This document shows, one piece after another, positions 27,317 to 37,242 of a stretch of 64,000 nt of DNA (the stretch's first letter is position 1; each line of letters begins with the position of its first letter). The notes below the pieces were generated by a model that had not been told where the DNA came from, searched no databases, and saw only the letters and a program-made list of their open reading frames with translations. Position numbers and translations under genes: made by a program. Origin of the DNA: Neobittarella massiliensis (ex Bilen et al. 2018) (lineage in GTDB: Bacteria > Bacillota > Clostridia > Oscillospirales > Ruminococcaceae); assembly GCF_900289145.1 (NCBI RefSeq), contig NZ_OKQO01000004.1, forward strand, positions 1 to 64,000, in the 5' to 3' direction.

Positions 27317-28114
27317 ATGAAAACCATGAAAAAACTGGCCGCCATGCTGGCCGCCTGCGGCATCCTGCTGTCGCTGGCCGGCTGCGGCGACAAAGACAAG
27401 ACCTTCACCGGCAAAGCCTACGAAAAAGAGATCATGACCCCCGGCGAGATCGTCGTCGGCATCTCCGCCGACTATCCCCCCTACGAGAGCATGGGCACCG
27501 ACGGCAAAGTAGAGGGCTTCGATGTCGACATGGCCAACGAGCTGGCCAAGTACATGGGCGCCGAGGGCAAAGACGTAAAAGTCACCTTTAAGAATATGGA
27601 CTTCTCGTCCATCATCACCGCCCTGCAGTCCGGCCAGATCGACGTGGGCATCTCCGCCTTCACCTACGACCCCGAGCGCGACTGCCTGTTCTCCGATCCC
27701 TACCTGATCTCCGAGCAGCTGGTGGTGCTGCCCAAGGGCTCCACCGTCAAGAGCCTCGACGAGCTGTCGGGCAAAAAGATCGGTGCCGGCACCGGCACCA
27801 CCGGTGAAAAGGCCGCCAAAGAGAACATCTCCGGCGCCGAAGTCACCAGCCCCGGCGACTACACCGTCATGTTCGAGGCCCTCAAAAATGGCGCTCTCGA
27901 CGCGGTGGTCTGCGACGGCCAGGTGGCCAAAAACAACGCCGAGGCCAACGGTTTCGTCATCATGGAAGAGCCCCTGGTAAAAGAGGAGAACTCGGTCATC
28001 GTCAAAAAGGGCAACGACGAGCTGCTCAAAGAAGTAAACGAAGCTGTCAAGCAGTTCAAGGCCTCCGACGCCTATGTCGAGCTGCAGCAGAAATGGGGCC
28101 TGACCGAGGCCTAG
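27317..28114 (+). CDS. Amino-acid ABC transporter, substrate-binding lipoprotein
   Basis: This 265-residue extracellular binding protein (family 3) has a lipoprotein signal peptide: positively charged start, hydrophobic core and lipobox LAGC, with the lipidated Cys near residue 23. The mature part shows IVVGISADYPPYESMG and GFDVDMANELAKYMG, the usual family 3 opening, and VGISAFTYDPERD. It probably binds a polar amino acid. The start at ATG 27317 follows aaagaggagagag. It is first in a binding protein-permease-ATPase operon. Confidence 0.93.
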   Translation: MKTMKKLAAMLAACGILLSLAGCGDKDKTFTGKAYEKEIMTPGEIVVGISADYPPYESMGTDGKVEGFDVDMANELAKYMGAEGKDVKVTFKNMDFSSIITALQSGQIDVGISAFTYDPERDCLFSDPYLISEQLVVLPKGSTVKSLDELSGKKIGAGTGTTGEKAAKENISGAEVTSPGDYTVMFEALKNGALDAVVCDGQVAKNNAEANGFVIMEEPLVKEENSVIVKKGNDELLKEVNEAVKQFKASDAYVELQQKWGLTEA

Positions 28115-28131
28115 AGCAAAAGTCAAAAAAC

Positions 28132-28177
28132 ACAGCAGGCAGGCGGCGGGCAGGGCCCGTCACCTGTTTTCTGCTGT
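28132..28177 (+). terminator. Intra-operon hairpin after the binding-protein gene
   Basis: The interrupted stem pairs acagcag with ctgctgt and aggcggcgggc with gcccgtcacct. Such hairpins between binding-protein and permease genes commonly keep the binding protein mRNA more abundant. There is only a weak T tract. Confidence 0.5.
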
Positions 28178-28223
28178 AAGGCCCCTTCGCCAGCCACCGA
28201 AAATATACGAGAGGAACTGTCTT

Positions 28224-28904
28224 ATGGAAATGATTCAGAAGATCGTCACCGCCGAAAATCTGATCTTCATGCTCAAGGCGGCCGGTCTGTCGGTGGTCAT
28301 CGCCACCGCCTCGCTGCTGTTCGGCACCATCCTGGGCGTGCTCGGCGCCGCCGCCAAGATCTCCAAGAGCAAGCTGCTGCGCGGCATCGCCACCGTCTAC
28401 GTCGAGGTCATCCGCGGCACCCCTATGATGCTGCAGATCCTGTTTTTCTACTTGGGCGTCCCGGCCATCATGCGGGCCATCACCGGCACCCCAATAAACC
28501 CCAGCGTCTACCTCATCGGTATCGTCGCTATCAGCATCAACTCCGGCGCCTACTCCACCGAGCTCATCCGCTCGGCCATCCAGGCCGTCGACCGCGGCCA
28601 GTGGGAGGCCAGCAAGTCGCTGGGCCTCTCCTACGGCAAAATGATGCGCTACATCATCCTGCCCCAGGCCTTCAAGCGCATCGTGCCGCCGCTGGTCAGC
28701 GAGTTCATCACCCTCATCAAAGATTCCTCGCTGCTGTCCACCATCGGCGTGGTCGAGCTGCTGCAGAGCGCCAAGGTCCTGGGTGCCCGCTTCTACAACT
28801 ACGTCATCCCCCTACTGCTGGCGTCGGTGGTCTATCTGGCCATGACGCTCACCATCTCCCACTTCTCAAAACGCCTGGAGAGGAGGCTTGCAGAAAGTGA
28901 TTAG
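28224..28904 (+). CDS. Amino-acid ABC transporter, permease
   Basis: This 226-residue membrane protein of the HisM/HisQ type has about five hydrophobic helices. It shows [20 protein letters not shown] near residues 58-77 and the EAA loop [22 protein letters not shown] that contacts the ATPase. It ends 8 nt inside the ATPase gene. It completes the importer with the flanking genes. Confidence 0.94.
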   Translation: MEMIQKIVTAENLIFMLKAAGLSVVIATASLLFGTILGVLGAAAKISKSKLLRGIATVYVEVIRGTPMMLQILFFYLGVPAIMRAITGTPINPSVYLIGIVAISINSGAYSTELIRSAIQAVDRGQWEASKSLGLSYGKMMRYIILPQAFKRIVPPLVSEFITLIKDSSLLSTIGVVELLQSAKVLGARFYNYVIPLLLASVVYLAMTLTISHFSKRLERRLAESD

Positions 28905-29628
28905 TCTGCGCCATATCACCAAAAAATTCGGTCAGCTCAAGGCCGTCAGCGACGCCAGTCTGGAAGTCGAGAAAGGCGAGATCATCTGCCTTATCGGCCC
29001 CTCTGGCTCCGGCAAATCCACCTTCCTGCGCTGTATCAATGGCCTGGAGGAGCCCGAGGAGGGCGAGGTCTACATCGACGGCAAAAAGGTCGATACCAAG
29101 GCCAAAAACCCCAAAGAGCTCGAGCAGATGCGCGCCAAGATGGGCTTTGTGTTCCAGCACTTCAATCTCTTTCCCCACCGCAGCGTGCTCGATAACCTCA
29201 CTCTGGCCCCCATCCAGGTGCTGGGCGTCTCCAAAGAGGAGGCCGAAAAGCGCGCCCGCGAGCTGCTGGCCCGGGTGGGCCTGGCCGAAAAGGCCGACGC
29301 CTATCCCGCCCAGCTCTCCGGCGGCCAAAAGCAGCGGGTGGCCATCGCCCGCAGCCTCTGCATGGAGCCCGAGATCATGCTCTTCGACGAGCCCACCTCC
29401 GCCCTCGACCCCGAGATGGTCGGCGAGGTGCTCGACGTCATGAAAGAGCTGGCCCGGGGCGGCATGACCATGGTGCTGGTCACCCACGAGATGGGCTTTG
29501 CCCGCGAAGTGGCCACCAAGGTGCTGTTTTTAGACGAGGGCCAGATCCTCGAGCAGGGCACCCCCAAAGACATTTTTGAAAATCCTCAGCACCCCCGCCT
29601 GCGCGAATTTTTGAGTAAAGTTCTGTAA
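28897..29628 (+). CDS. Amino-acid ABC transporter, ATP-binding protein
   Basis: This GlnQ/HisP-type ATPase shows Walker [14 protein letters not shown]-loop FQHFNLF, signature [15 protein letters not shown], Walker [13 protein letters not shown] and H-loop VTHEM. I choose GTG 28897 (product starting [11 protein letters not shown], 243 residues) because aggagg at 28881-28886 then has a 10-nt spacing; TTG 28888 would leave only 1 nt. Either way the gene overlaps the permease end, indicating coupling. Confidence 0.95.
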   Translation: MISLRHITKKFGQLKAVSDASLEVEKGEIICLIGPSGSGKSTFLRCINGLEEPEEGEVYIDGKKVDTKAKNPKELEQMRAKMGFVFQHFNLFPHRSVLDNLTLAPIQVLGVSKEEAEKRARELLARVGLAEKADAYPAQLSGGQKQRVAIARSLCMEPEIMLFDEPTSALDPEMVGEVLDVMKELARGGMTMVLVTHEMGFAREVATKVLFLDEGQILEQGTPKDIFENPQHPRLREFLSKVL

Positions 29629-29749
29629 AAATAGTAGTATTTCCCCGACAAAACTGATACACTAAAATTAAGGACTTACCGGGCGCCCGGCGCCTGCACC
29701 AGTCTGTGGCCCGGCCTGCCGGGCGCATATCAGAGGAGGAGTGACCACT

Positions 29750-30229
29750 GTGATTACCTGTAAAAATTGCGGCACCACCATGCCCGACGGGGCAGCTTTC
29801 TGCACCACCTGCGGCGTCCCGCTCGATGCCCAGGACCAGCAGTCTCAGCAGCAGCCCCCCATCTACAACCAGACCCCCGCTCCCGGCGGCGAGCAGCCGC
29901 AGTGGAGCACCCCGCCCCAGCAGCCCCCCATGCAGCCCCAGCAGCCCTACATGGGTGGCCAGCCCCCCATCAAGGGCACCATCTACCTGGTGTTCGGCAT
30001 CCTCACCACCCTGCTGTGCTGTCTGCCGCTGGGCATCCCGGCCATCGTCTTTGCCACCAAGATCGACCAGATGGTCGCCATGGGCAACATCGCCGGCGCG
30101 CAGGAGGCAGCCAAAAAATCGCGGCTGTTCTCCATCCTGGCCGCAGCGCTGGGCCTGCTGGCCGTCATCATCTACTTTGTCTTTGTGGTCGTGGTAGGCG
30201 TCAGCATCGGCGGCGGCTACTACTACTGA
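29750..30229 (+). CDS. Zinc-ribbon protein with CD225/dispanin-like membrane domain
   Basis: Of 159 residues, 1-25 form a zinc ribbon (CKNCG...CTTCG). Residues 26-75 are Gln/Pro-rich, and the remainder holds two membrane helices around ILTTLLCCLPLGIPAIVFATK and GAQEAAKKSRLFSILAAALGLL, the pattern of CD225/dispanin-like proteins. The start is placed at GTG 29750, which leaves 9 nt after gaggagga; the GTG at 29741 would abut the ribosome site. Function unknown. Confidence 0.75.
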   Translation: MITCKNCGTTMPDGAAFCTTCGVPLDAQDQQSQQQPPIYNQTPAPGGEQPQWSTPPQQPPMQPQQPYMGGQPPIKGTIYLVFGILTTLLCCLPLGIPAIVFATKIDQMVAMGNIAGAQEAAKKSRLFSILAAALGLLAVIIYFVFVVVVGVSIGGGYYY

Positions 30230-30291
30230 TCGCACCGGTAGCTACATAAGATCGCCCCTTTTAAAAGGGATAGATAGCGCCCAACAAAGGT

Positions 30292-30326
30292 CCCCCTGGC
30301 CGGCAAACGGTCAGGGGGCTTTTTTG
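30292..30326 (+). terminator. Rho-independent terminator
   Basis: The stem ccccctggccg/cggtcaggggg with loop gcaaa is followed by TTTTTT. It ends the zinc-ribbon gene transcript. Confidence 0.8.
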
Positions 30327-30556
30327 TCGCCTGTTCGGGCATACAGGCGGCGCCCGCCTGCCCCGTGCCAATGTCACAAGCTGTTTTAAGATCATTTTAT
30401 AAATATTATGAAAATGCAGCGAAATACGCAGGTGAAATAACAAATATGACAAAAAAACATAAAAATTTATGGAGAGAATATCGCTAGATATCCACCGCCG
30501 GATTGCGCTATAATGATACCAAATACTGAGGTAGCATGTCTAAGGGGGGCAGTGGT

Positions 30557-31288
30557 GTGGAGCGGAGCTTTCTGTACAACAAGATCAAGCAGGACATCAT
30601 GGAGCAGATCGAGCAGGGTCTCTATGTGACGGGCGATAAATTGCCCAGCGAGGCCCAGCTGGTGAGCGAGTACGGCGTCAGCCGCAACACCGCCAGCCGC
30701 GTGCTCAACGATCTGGTCACCGAGGGGTACGCCAAGCGCCATCAGGGCAAAGGTACCTTCGTCGACAACCAGAAGATCACCCAGGATCTCTCCTACGTCC
30801 GCAGCATCTCCAGCATCTTCGAGCAGAACAAAAAAGAGTCCACCAGCCAGGTGCTGGCCTACGAGGTGGTCGATCCGCCCGCCCATGTCAAAAAGTTTTT
30901 GCAGCTGCAAGACGGCGAAAAGGCGATTCGCGTCTACCGCATACGCTACGCCGACAAAGTGCCCGCCCTGCTCAACGAGACCTATCGCAGCCACCCCCGT
31001 TTCGGCAATGTGCTCCACTACGACCCCACCACGGTATTGTCCTACGGCTACCTGCGCAAGATCAAGCACATCTACCCGGTCCACACCGAGGAAACGCTCG
31101 AGATCACCTTCTTAAATCCCGACGAGGCCGGGTATCTGGGCCAAAAAGCCGGCACCCCCGCTTTTCTGGGCCGCAGTCTCACCACCGACAATACCGGCCA
31201 ACCGCTGGAGGTCTCCAAGACCATCTACCGCGCCGATATGTTCCGTTTTGCCTCCCACCTGAGCGAGGCCCCCAAAACCGAAAAGTAG
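30557..31288 (+). CDS. GntR-family (HutC/UTRA) transcriptional regulator
   Basis: The N-terminal winged helix (LPSEAQLVSEYGVSRNTASRVLNDLVTEGYAKRHQGKGTF, about residues 30-70) matches GntR, and the rest is a UTRA effector domain that in relatives binds small sugars or amino-sugar phosphates. The GTG start at 30557 is preferred because aaggggggc lies 7-8 nt upstream; an in-frame ATG 21 nt earlier has a poorer spacing. A TATAAT box at 30509-30514 precedes it. No sugar operon lies next to it, so its targets are elsewhere or unknown. Confidence 0.88.
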   Translation: MERSFLYNKIKQDIMEQIEQGLYVTGDKLPSEAQLVSEYGVSRNTASRVLNDLVTEGYAKRHQGKGTFVDNQKITQDLSYVRSISSIFEQNKKESTSQVLAYEVVDPPAHVKKFLQLQDGEKAIRVYRIRYADKVPALLNETYRSHPRFGNVLHYDPTTVLSYGYLRKIKHIYPVHTEETLEITFLNPDEAGYLGQKAGTPAFLGRSLTTDNTGQPLEVSKTIYRADMFRFASHLSEAPKTEK

Positions 31289-31529
31289 CCGCCGCAAACG
31301 GCCACCCAGCTGTGTAGGATCGCGTGTCCGCACAGCTTTTTATATGATCCGTCCGCCTGTCTCCTCTCCCGGTCCCTTAGCGCCCCGCTGTCCGCCCCGT
31401 ATCTATATGGGGAGCCGCCGGGTATTGCCGAGTTCTGCTGGGCGGCAGTATCATAGGGCCTTGACAGCCCGCCGCCGGCGGCGTATCGTAGATATGGTCA
31501 GGTGCCATCGTGGCGGCACCTCGCGCCCG

Positions 31530-31566
31530 GCTACTGGGGAGATGCAGCTCCTCAGTAGCTCTTTTT
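31530..31566 (+). terminator. Rho-independent terminator after the GntR gene
   Basis: The stem gctactg-gggag/ctcct-cagtagc is followed by TCTTTTTT, 240 nt past the stop. Confidence 0.65.
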
Positions 31567-31644
31567 TATACCTGCCGCCACTTGGTGCCACTGCTCGCGG
31601 ATCTTTTCTCCGCCACCGGCCGAAAAATTTGACACCACAACAAA

Positions 31645-31677
31645 AAACAGGCCGGCCCCACCGGGGCCGGCCTGTTT
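31645..31677 (-). terminator. Terminator of the fab/acc operon
   Basis: The stem aaacaggccggcccc/ggggccggcctgttt has a 3-nt loop and, read on the minus strand, a T run at its end. It lies 24 nt beyond the accA stop. Confidence 0.85.
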
Positions 31678-31700
31678 GGCGCAGATATCTCAAATTCTGT

Positions 31701-32504
31701 TTAGTTGCTGGCAAATACGCCCATACCGCGAAATTTGCGGTAGCGGTTTTCCAGCAGTGTCTTGGTGCCCAAAAAGCTAAAATCCTCCAGCTCTTTTTCA
31801 ATCACCTGCCGCAGCTCGATACAGGTGCGGGCGGGGTCGGTGTGGGCGCCCCCCTTGGGCTCGGGCACGATGCCGTCGATCACCCCAAACGAGAGCAGGT
31901 CCGGCGCCGTCATCTTTAAGAGCTCGGCGGCCTGTTCTTCCTTGCTGGGGTCCTTCCACAAAATGCTGGCAAACCCCCGGGGCGATATCACCGAGTACAC
32001 GGCGTTTTCCAGCATGTAGATCTTGTCGGCCACCGCCATAGCCAGCGCGCCGCCGCTGCCCCCCTCTCCGGTGATGATGGTCAGCACCGGCGTCTTTAAA
32101 AACATCAGCTGCTGAATGCTCTGGGCTATCGCGTGCCCCTGTCCGCGCTCCTCGGCCCCCACACCGCAATAGGCGCCGGGGGTATCCACAAAAAAGATCA
32201 CCGGGCGGCCAAATTTTTCCGCCTGCTGCATCAGCCGTATCGACTTGCGGTACCCCTCCGGGTGGGGCATGCCAAAGTTGTAGCGGATGTTCTCTTCGGT
32301 AGAGTTTCCTTTGCGGTGGCCGATCACCGTCACCGCCTTGCCGCCAATGGTGCCAATGCCCCCCAGTACCGCCGGGTCGTCGCCGTATGCCCGGTCGCCG
32401 TGCAGTTCTATAAAGTCCTCAAACAGGGCCGATACATACTGGTCGATGTTGGGGCGGGCAATATTTTTGATGAGCTGCATGCGCTCAAATGCCGATTTAG
32501 ACAT
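31701..32504 (-). CDS. accA: Acetyl-CoA carboxylase carboxyltransferase subunit alpha
   Basis: AccA with AccD transfers the carboxyl group from biotin to acetyl-CoA to give malonyl-CoA. The 267 residues show ELHGDRAYGDDPA, FGMPHPEGYRKS, DTPGAYCGVGAEERGQ and TGEGGSGGALA, the crotonase-like core. It is shorter at the N-terminus than the E. coli protein, as is usual for clostridial AccA. It is the last gene of the operon, 15 nt behind accD, with the terminator just beyond. Confidence 0.95.
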   Translation of the reverse strand: MSKSAFERMQLIKNIARPNIDQYVSALFEDFIELHGDRAYGDDPAVLGGIGTIGGKAVTVIGHRKGNSTEENIRYNFGMPHPEGYRKSIRLMQQAEKFGRPVIFFVDTPGAYCGVGAEERGQGHAIAQSIQQLMFLKTPVLTIITGEGGSGGALAMAVADKIYMLENAVYSVISPRGFASILWKDPSKEEQAAELLKMTAPDLLSFGVIDGIVPEPKGGAHTDPARTCIELRQVIEKELEDFSFLGTKTLLENRYRKFRGMGVFASN

Positions 32505-32519
32505 AATTTCCGCTCCCCC

Positions 32520-33371
32520 CTACTTGTGATGGCCCACATGCAGCGCCAAAATACGCTGCAGCGTCTCTTTGAGTTCCCCCCGGGGCACGATCTTGTCTAC
32601 GAACCCGTGGTCCTGGGCAAACTCTGCCGACTGAAAACCCGCCGGCAGCTTGCTGCCGATGGTCCCCTCGATGACCCGCCGCCCGGCAAAGCCGATCACC
32701 GCCCGCGGCTCGGCCAAAATAATGTCGCCCTGCATGGCAAAGCTGGCCGTCACCCCGCCGGTGGTGGGGTCGGTGAGCACAGTGATGTAGAGCAGGCCCG
32801 CCTGGCTGTGCTTGCCCGCCGCCGCGCTGACTTTGGCCATCTGCATCAGTGAAAAGATCCCCTCATGCATCCGCGCCCCGCCCGAGGCGGTGAACAAAAC
32901 TACCGGCAGCTTTTTGCGGGTGGCGTACTCAAACAGCCGCGCCAGCTTTTCACCTACCACGCTGCCCATCGAGGCCATCAAAAAGCGGGTGTCCATCACC
33001 CCAATGGCCACCGGCATACCGCCGATCTTGGCGCTGCCGGTCACTACCGCCTCGGTCAAGCCGGTCTGTTGGTGCAGGTTCTCGATCTTGTCGGTATAGC
33101 CTTTAAACTTTAGGGGGTTGAGGGTGCGCAGCCGCCGGTCGTGTTCTTTAAAGCTGCCCTCGTCGCAGAGCATCTCGATGCGCTGCGGCGCCGACATGCG
33201 GCTCTGGTGCCCACACAGCGGGCACACATACAGGTTGCGCTGGTAATTTTCGCGCAGCACCTCGTTTTTGCACCGCTTGCACACCACAACGTCTTTGGGC
33301 TGCTCCACCTCCGGCACGCCCTCCAGCTCCTTGGCGATGTTGCGGTTTTTCTTAAACATGTCTAAAATCAC
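32520..33371 (-). CDS. accD: Acetyl-CoA carboxylase carboxyltransferase subunit beta
   Basis: The 283 residues carry the AccD zinc ribbon CKRC...CPLC (about residues 31-55) and the carboxyltransferase core ([34 protein letters not shown]). The GTG start overlaps the TGA stop of accC (GTGA) and has ggaggtg 8 nt upstream, indicating translational coupling. It works as a tetramer with AccA. Confidence 0.95.
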   Translation of the reverse strand: MILDMFKKNRNIAKELEGVPEVEQPKDVVVCKRCKNEVLRENYQRNLYVCPLCGHQSRMSAPQRIEMLCDEGSFKEHDRRLRTLNPLKFKGYTDKIENLHQQTGLTEAVVTGSAKIGGMPVAIGVMDTRFLMASMGSVVGEKLARLFEYATRKKLPVVLFTASGGARMHEGIFSLMQMAKVSAAAGKHSQAGLLYITVLTDPTTGGVTASFAMQGDIILAEPRAVIGFAGRRVIEGTIGSKLPAGFQSAEFAQDHGFVDKIVPRGELKETLQRILALHVGHHK

Positions 33372-34747
33372 TGCGCATCACCTCCATCGGGCTGGCTAAA
33401 GCGCGCCAGCAGTTGACTGCGCTCCAAAAAATTGGTATCGAAATCGCCGGCGGCAAACTGGGGCGCATGAATGATGGCCATGGCCAGGTCGATGTTGGTG
33501 GTGACCCCCTCGAACAGGTACTCCGACAGCGCCCGTTTCATGCGGGCGATCGCCTGGGCCCGGTCCTCCCCATAGCAGATGAGCTTGGCCAGCATGCTGT
33601 CGTAGTAGGGGGGGATGCGATATCCCTGGTACACCGCCGAGTCCACCCGCACCCCGGCGCCGCCGGGCACGTTGAGCCCGGTGATCTGGCCGGGGCAGGG
33701 GGCAAAGTTGCGGTAGGGGTCCTCGGCATTTATGCGGCACTCGATGGCGTGGCACAGCGGCCGCAGCTGGTCCTGGCGCAGCGGCAGCCGCTCACCGGCG
33801 GCAATGCGTATCTGCTCGCGGATCAGATCCAGCCCACACACCAGTTCGGTCACCGGGTGCTCCACCTGGATGCGGGCGTTCATCTCGCAGAAGTAGTAAT
33901 TTAAGTCGCTGTCCACCAAAAACTCCACCGTGCCGGCGCCCCGGTACCCGGCCTGCTTGGCCACCCGCACCGCGGCGTCGCCCATCTCCTGCCGCAGCGA
34001 GGCACTCAGCAGCGAGGAAGGGGCCTCCTCCACCAACTTCTGGTGCCGCCGCTGGATGGAGCACTCCCGCTCAAACAGGTGGATAGTGTCGCCATGAGCG
34101 TCAGCCAGTATCTGAAATTCGATGTGGCGCGGGTCCGCCACGAATTTTTCTACATACACGCGGCTGTCGCCGAACGACATGCCCGCCTCGGCGGCGGCAT
34201 TTTGAAACTCGTGCACCAGGTCGGCCGGGTCATCCACCTTGCGAATGCCTTTGCCGCCGCCGCCAGAGGCGGCCTTGAGCATTACCGGGTAGCCGATCTC
34301 ACCGGCGATGGCGGCCGCCTCTTTGGCTGTAGAGACCGCGCCGTCGCTGCCGGGGGTCACCGGTACGCCGGCCTTTTTGGCGGTGTCGCGGGCGGCCACC
34401 TTGTCGCCCAGCAGGGCGATAGTGTGGGCGCTGGGGCCAATAAAGGTAAGACCACACGCCTCGCAGGCAGCGGCAAAGTCGGGGTTCTCCGACAAAAAGC
34501 CAAAGCCGGGGTGGATGGCCTGGGCGCCGGAGCCCTGGGCGGCGCCGATGATGTTTTGGATGTTCAGGTAGCTGTCTTTGGGGGCCGGCCCGCCAATACA
34601 TACCGCCTCGTCGGCCAGAGTAGTGTGCAGCGCATCAGCGTCGGCGGTGGAGTACACAGCCACGCTGGTGATGCCCATATCCCGGCATGCGCGAATGATG
34701 CGCACTGCGATCTCGCCCCGGTTGGCGATGAGAATTTTATCAAACAT
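33368..34747 (-). CDS. accC: Acetyl-CoA carboxylase, biotin carboxylase subunit
   Basis: AccC carboxylates the biotin on AccB using ATP and bicarbonate. The 459 residues show the N-terminal [20 protein letters not shown], the ATP-grasp glycine loop [33 protein letters not shown] and the catalytic [14 protein letters not shown]. The length is normal. It sits between fabZ and accD in the operon. Confidence 0.97.
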   Translation of the reverse strand: MFDKILIANRGEIAVRIIRACRDMGITSVAVYSTADADALHTTLADEAVCIGGPAPKDSYLNIQNIIGAAQGSGAQAIHPGFGFLSENPDFAAACEACGLTFIGPSAHTIALLGDKVAARDTAKKAGVPVTPGSDGAVSTAKEAAAIAGEIGYPVMLKAASGGGGKGIRKVDDPADLVHEFQNAAAEAGMSFGDSRVYVEKFVADPRHIEFQILADAHGDTIHLFERECSIQRRHQKLVEEAPSSLLSASLRQEMGDAAVRVAKQAGYRGAGTVEFLVDSDLNYYFCEMNARIQVEHPVTELVCGLDLIREQIRIAAGERLPLRQDQLRPLCHAIECRINAEDPYRNFAPCPGQITGLNVPGGAGVRVDSAVYQGYRIPPYYDSMLAKLICYGEDRAQAIARMKRALSEYLFEGVTTNIDLAMAIIHAPQFAAGDFDTNFLERSQLLARFSQPDGGDAQ

Positions 34748-34773
34748 AAGTGGGGACCTCCCTGGGTATGTGA

Positions 34774-35208
34774 TCAGCCGATGGCAAAGGTGAGCTCGCC
34801 GTAGGCGGCCCGTTTCCCGTTGACGTAGGCTGTGGCTTTGCCGATGCCGATGGGGCCCCGGCGCTTGACGATCTCGACTTCCAGGTCCAGTGTGTCGCCG
34901 GGCAGCACCTTCTGCTTAAAGCGGGCGCCGTCGATGCCGCCGAAATAGCCGGTCTTGCCCTCGAACTCCGGCAGCGACAAAATGGCCACCGCGCCGGTCT
35001 GGGCCAACGCCTCGATGATAAACACCCCGGGCATCACCGGATTGCCGGGGAAATGCCCCTGAAAGAAGATCTTGTCGGGGGTGACGTGCAGCCGCCCCTT
35101 GGCGCGTACACCGGGCTCTAGCTCGGTGATCTCGTCAACTAAGAGCATGGTGTCCCGGTGGGGGATGATCTTTTTGATCTGCTCTTGATCCAGCAGTATA
35201 TCGCTCAT
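34774..35208 (-). CDS. fabZ: (3R)-hydroxyacyl-ACP dehydratase
   Basis: FabZ removes water from 3-hydroxyacyl-ACP during chain elongation. The 144 residues have the hot-dog fold: catalytic His in FQGHFPGNPVMPGV and catalytic Glu in IIEALAQTGA. LLVDEITELEPG near the N-terminus is typical. The start follows agagaggtaacacag on the minus strand. It lies between accB and accC, an order common in Firmicutes fab/acc operons. Confidence 0.95.
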   Translation of the reverse strand: MSDILLDQEQIKKIIPHRDTMLLVDEITELEPGVRAKGRLHVTPDKIFFQGHFPGNPVMPGVFIIEALAQTGAVAILSLPEFEGKTGYFGGIDGARFKQKVLPGDTLDLEVEIVKRRGPIGIGKATAYVNGKRAAYGELTFAIG

Positions 35209-35297
35209 CTGTGTTACCTCTCTTTAAAAAGATGCCGTGTCGGTCGTCTCTGCGCCGCGCCTGATCTGCGCTCACTCAGGGGTCAGGCGGCGGGTCG

Positions 35298-35744
35298 CTA
35301 CTGGATGGCCATGACCACCTGATCGTACTCCACCAGATCTCCGTTTTGGCAGAAGATGCGGGTGATCTTGCCGTCGCAGGGGGCCGTTATCTCGTTGAGC
35401 ATCTTCATGGCCTCGATGATGCACAGCGTGTCGCCTTTTTTCACCTCTTGGCCAACGGTGGCAAACGGCGGGCTCTGCGGGTCGGGGGCGGCGTAATAGG
35501 TGCCCACGATGGGCGAGCGCACCGGTGTGCCCGGCACATCCTGCTCCGCCGGCGGCGGGGCCTCCTCGGCCGCGGCTACCGGGGCGGCAGGTGCTGTTGC
35601 CGGGGCGGCCACGGCGATCTGTTTGGGGGCAAACTCCACCGAGAAAGAAAACTCGTCGGCAGTAAAGGAGAGGGCTGTGGCCCCCTCGGCCTTAGCGCGC
35701 GAAAGCAGTTCCAGCGCTGTCTCTTTGGCAATACGAATATCCAT
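35298..35744 (-). CDS. accB: Biotin carboxyl carrier protein of acetyl-CoA carboxylase
   Basis: AccB carries the biotin that shuttles CO2 between AccC and AccAD. The 148 residues comprise a short N-terminal part, an Ala/Pro-rich linker (about 45-75) and the biotinyl domain with the modification site IIEAMKMLNEI, where the Lys is biotinylated. It lies between fabF and fabZ. Confidence 0.96.
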   Translation of the reverse strand: MDIRIAKETALELLSRAKAEGATALSFTADEFSFSVEFAPKQIAVAAPATAPAAPVAAAEEAPPPAEQDVPGTPVRSPIVGTYYAAPDPQSPPFATVGQEVKKGDTLCIIEAMKMLNEITAPCDGKITRIFCQNGDLVEYDQVVMAIQ

Positions 35745-35781
35745 ACTACAGTTCCTCTTCTCTCCTGGTATCCGCCGGCAG

Positions 35782-37017
35782 TCAGCGGTATTTTCTCACC
35801 ACGATGGTGGCGTTGTGGCCGCCAAAGCCCAGCGAGTTGCTCATGGCCGTCTCCACCGCCGTGTGCAGCGCCGTGCCCGGCACGTAATCCAGGTCGCACG
35901 CGGGGTCGGGCTCTTTTAAATTGATAGTGGGGGGGATGACGTCCTCGGCCACGGCCATAGCGCAGACGATGGCCTCAATGCCGCCGGCGGCCCCCAGCAG
36001 GTGCCCGGTCATCGACTTGGTCGAGGAGATATGTACCTTTCTGGCCGCCTCCTCGCCCAGCGCCAGCTTGATGGCGTTGGTCTCATACTTGTCGTTGATG
36101 GGGGTGCCGGTGCCGTGGGCGTTTATGTAGCACAGCTCCTCCGGGGCCAATCCCGCCTCCTGCAGTGCCAATTTCATGGCCATGCTGGGCGCCTGGCCGG
36201 TGGGGTCGGGGCTGGTGATGTGATAGCTGTCTGAGGTGCTGCCGTATCCGGTGATCTCCCCCAAAATGGTGGCGCCGCGGGCGGTGGCGTGCTCTAAGCT
36301 CTCCAGCACCAAAATTCCCGCGCCTTCCCCCATTACAAAACCGGCCCGCCGGCTGTCAAACGGCAGCGAGGCGGCGTCGGGATCGGTCGACTGGCTCAAA
36401 GCGTGCATGTTCGAGAAACCGGCCACCGCAATGGGCACGGCGCAACTCTCGGCGCCGCCGGCTACCATCGCGTCGGCGTAACCGTGCTTAATGGTGCGAA
36501 ACGCCTCGCCGATGGCGTGGGTGCCGCTGGCACAGGCCGTTACCGGACAAAAACTGGTGCCTTTCAGCCCGTACTTGATGGATATCTGAGCCGACGCCAT
36601 ATTCGAGATCATCATGGGGATAAAAAACGGCGACACCCGGCCGGGGCCCTTGGTAAAGATCTTCTCAAACTCGTTTTGGAAGGTCTCGATGCCGCCGATC
36701 CCGCTGCCCACGATCACCCCAAAGCGGTAGGGGTCGATATTGGCGCTGTCCAACCCGGCCTGCCCCATCGCCTCGGCGGCGGCGGCCATGGCCAGCTGGC
36801 AGTAGCGGTCCATTTTACGGGCCTCTTTTTTCTCGATAAACTGGGTGGGGTCAAAATCTTTTACCTCGGCAGCCAAGGTAGCCTTATAGCCGTCGGTATC
36901 AAAGCGAGTAATGGGGCCAATGCCGTTTTTGCCAGCCACCGCCGCATCAAAAAAGTCGCGCACGGTGTTGCCGATAGGTGTAATGGCACCCATACCGGTG
37001 ATGACTACACGGTTCAT
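35782..37017 (-). CDS. fabF: 3-oxoacyl-ACP synthase II
   Basis: FabF condenses malonyl-ACP with the growing acyl-ACP. The 411 residues carry the Cys-His-His triad: CASGTHAIGE, INAHGTGTPIND and KSMTGHLLGAAGG. The start is set at the ATG at 37017 (product starting MNRVVITGMG), directly behind caggaggaaaaacat; the longer frame would place that ribosome site inside the protein. Upstream towards fabG lies an array of near-identical 158-bp repeats instead of the usual tight gene junction. Confidence 0.96.
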   Translation of the reverse strand: MNRVVITGMGAITPIGNTVRDFFDAAVAGKNGIGPITRFDTDGYKATLAAEVKDFDPTQFIEKKEARKMDRYCQLAMAAAAEAMGQAGLDSANIDPYRFGVIVGSGIGGIETFQNEFEKIFTKGPGRVSPFFIPMMISNMASAQISIKYGLKGTSFCPVTACASGTHAIGEAFRTIKHGYADAMVAGGAESCAVPIAVAGFSNMHALSQSTDPDAASLPFDSRRAGFVMGEGAGILVLESLEHATARGATILGEITGYGSTSDSYHITSPDPTGQAPSMAMKLALQEAGLAPEELCYINAHGTGTPINDKYETNAIKLALGEEAARKVHISSTKSMTGHLLGAAGGIEAIVCAMAVAEDVIPPTINLKEPDPACDLDYVPGTALHTAVETAMSNSLGFGGHNATIVVRKYR

Positions 37018-37242
37018 ATGTTTTTCCTCCTGCATATAGGGTGTGCCGCTCTGCCCGGCCGTACCTGTGCGGCAAGATCAGAGCACAAAGACCGTCGTTT
37101 TTGCGGGCCGCTTTAGCTGCGGCGGCCCATCTATCTGTTGGGGGTATGGAACATATAAAGACAGTTGCCGGCAAGGCGTCGCTGCCACTGCCCTTTAATA
37201 ATTGTGTGTCCTATCAAATTCTATCCCCTGCGCGCCTGCCGC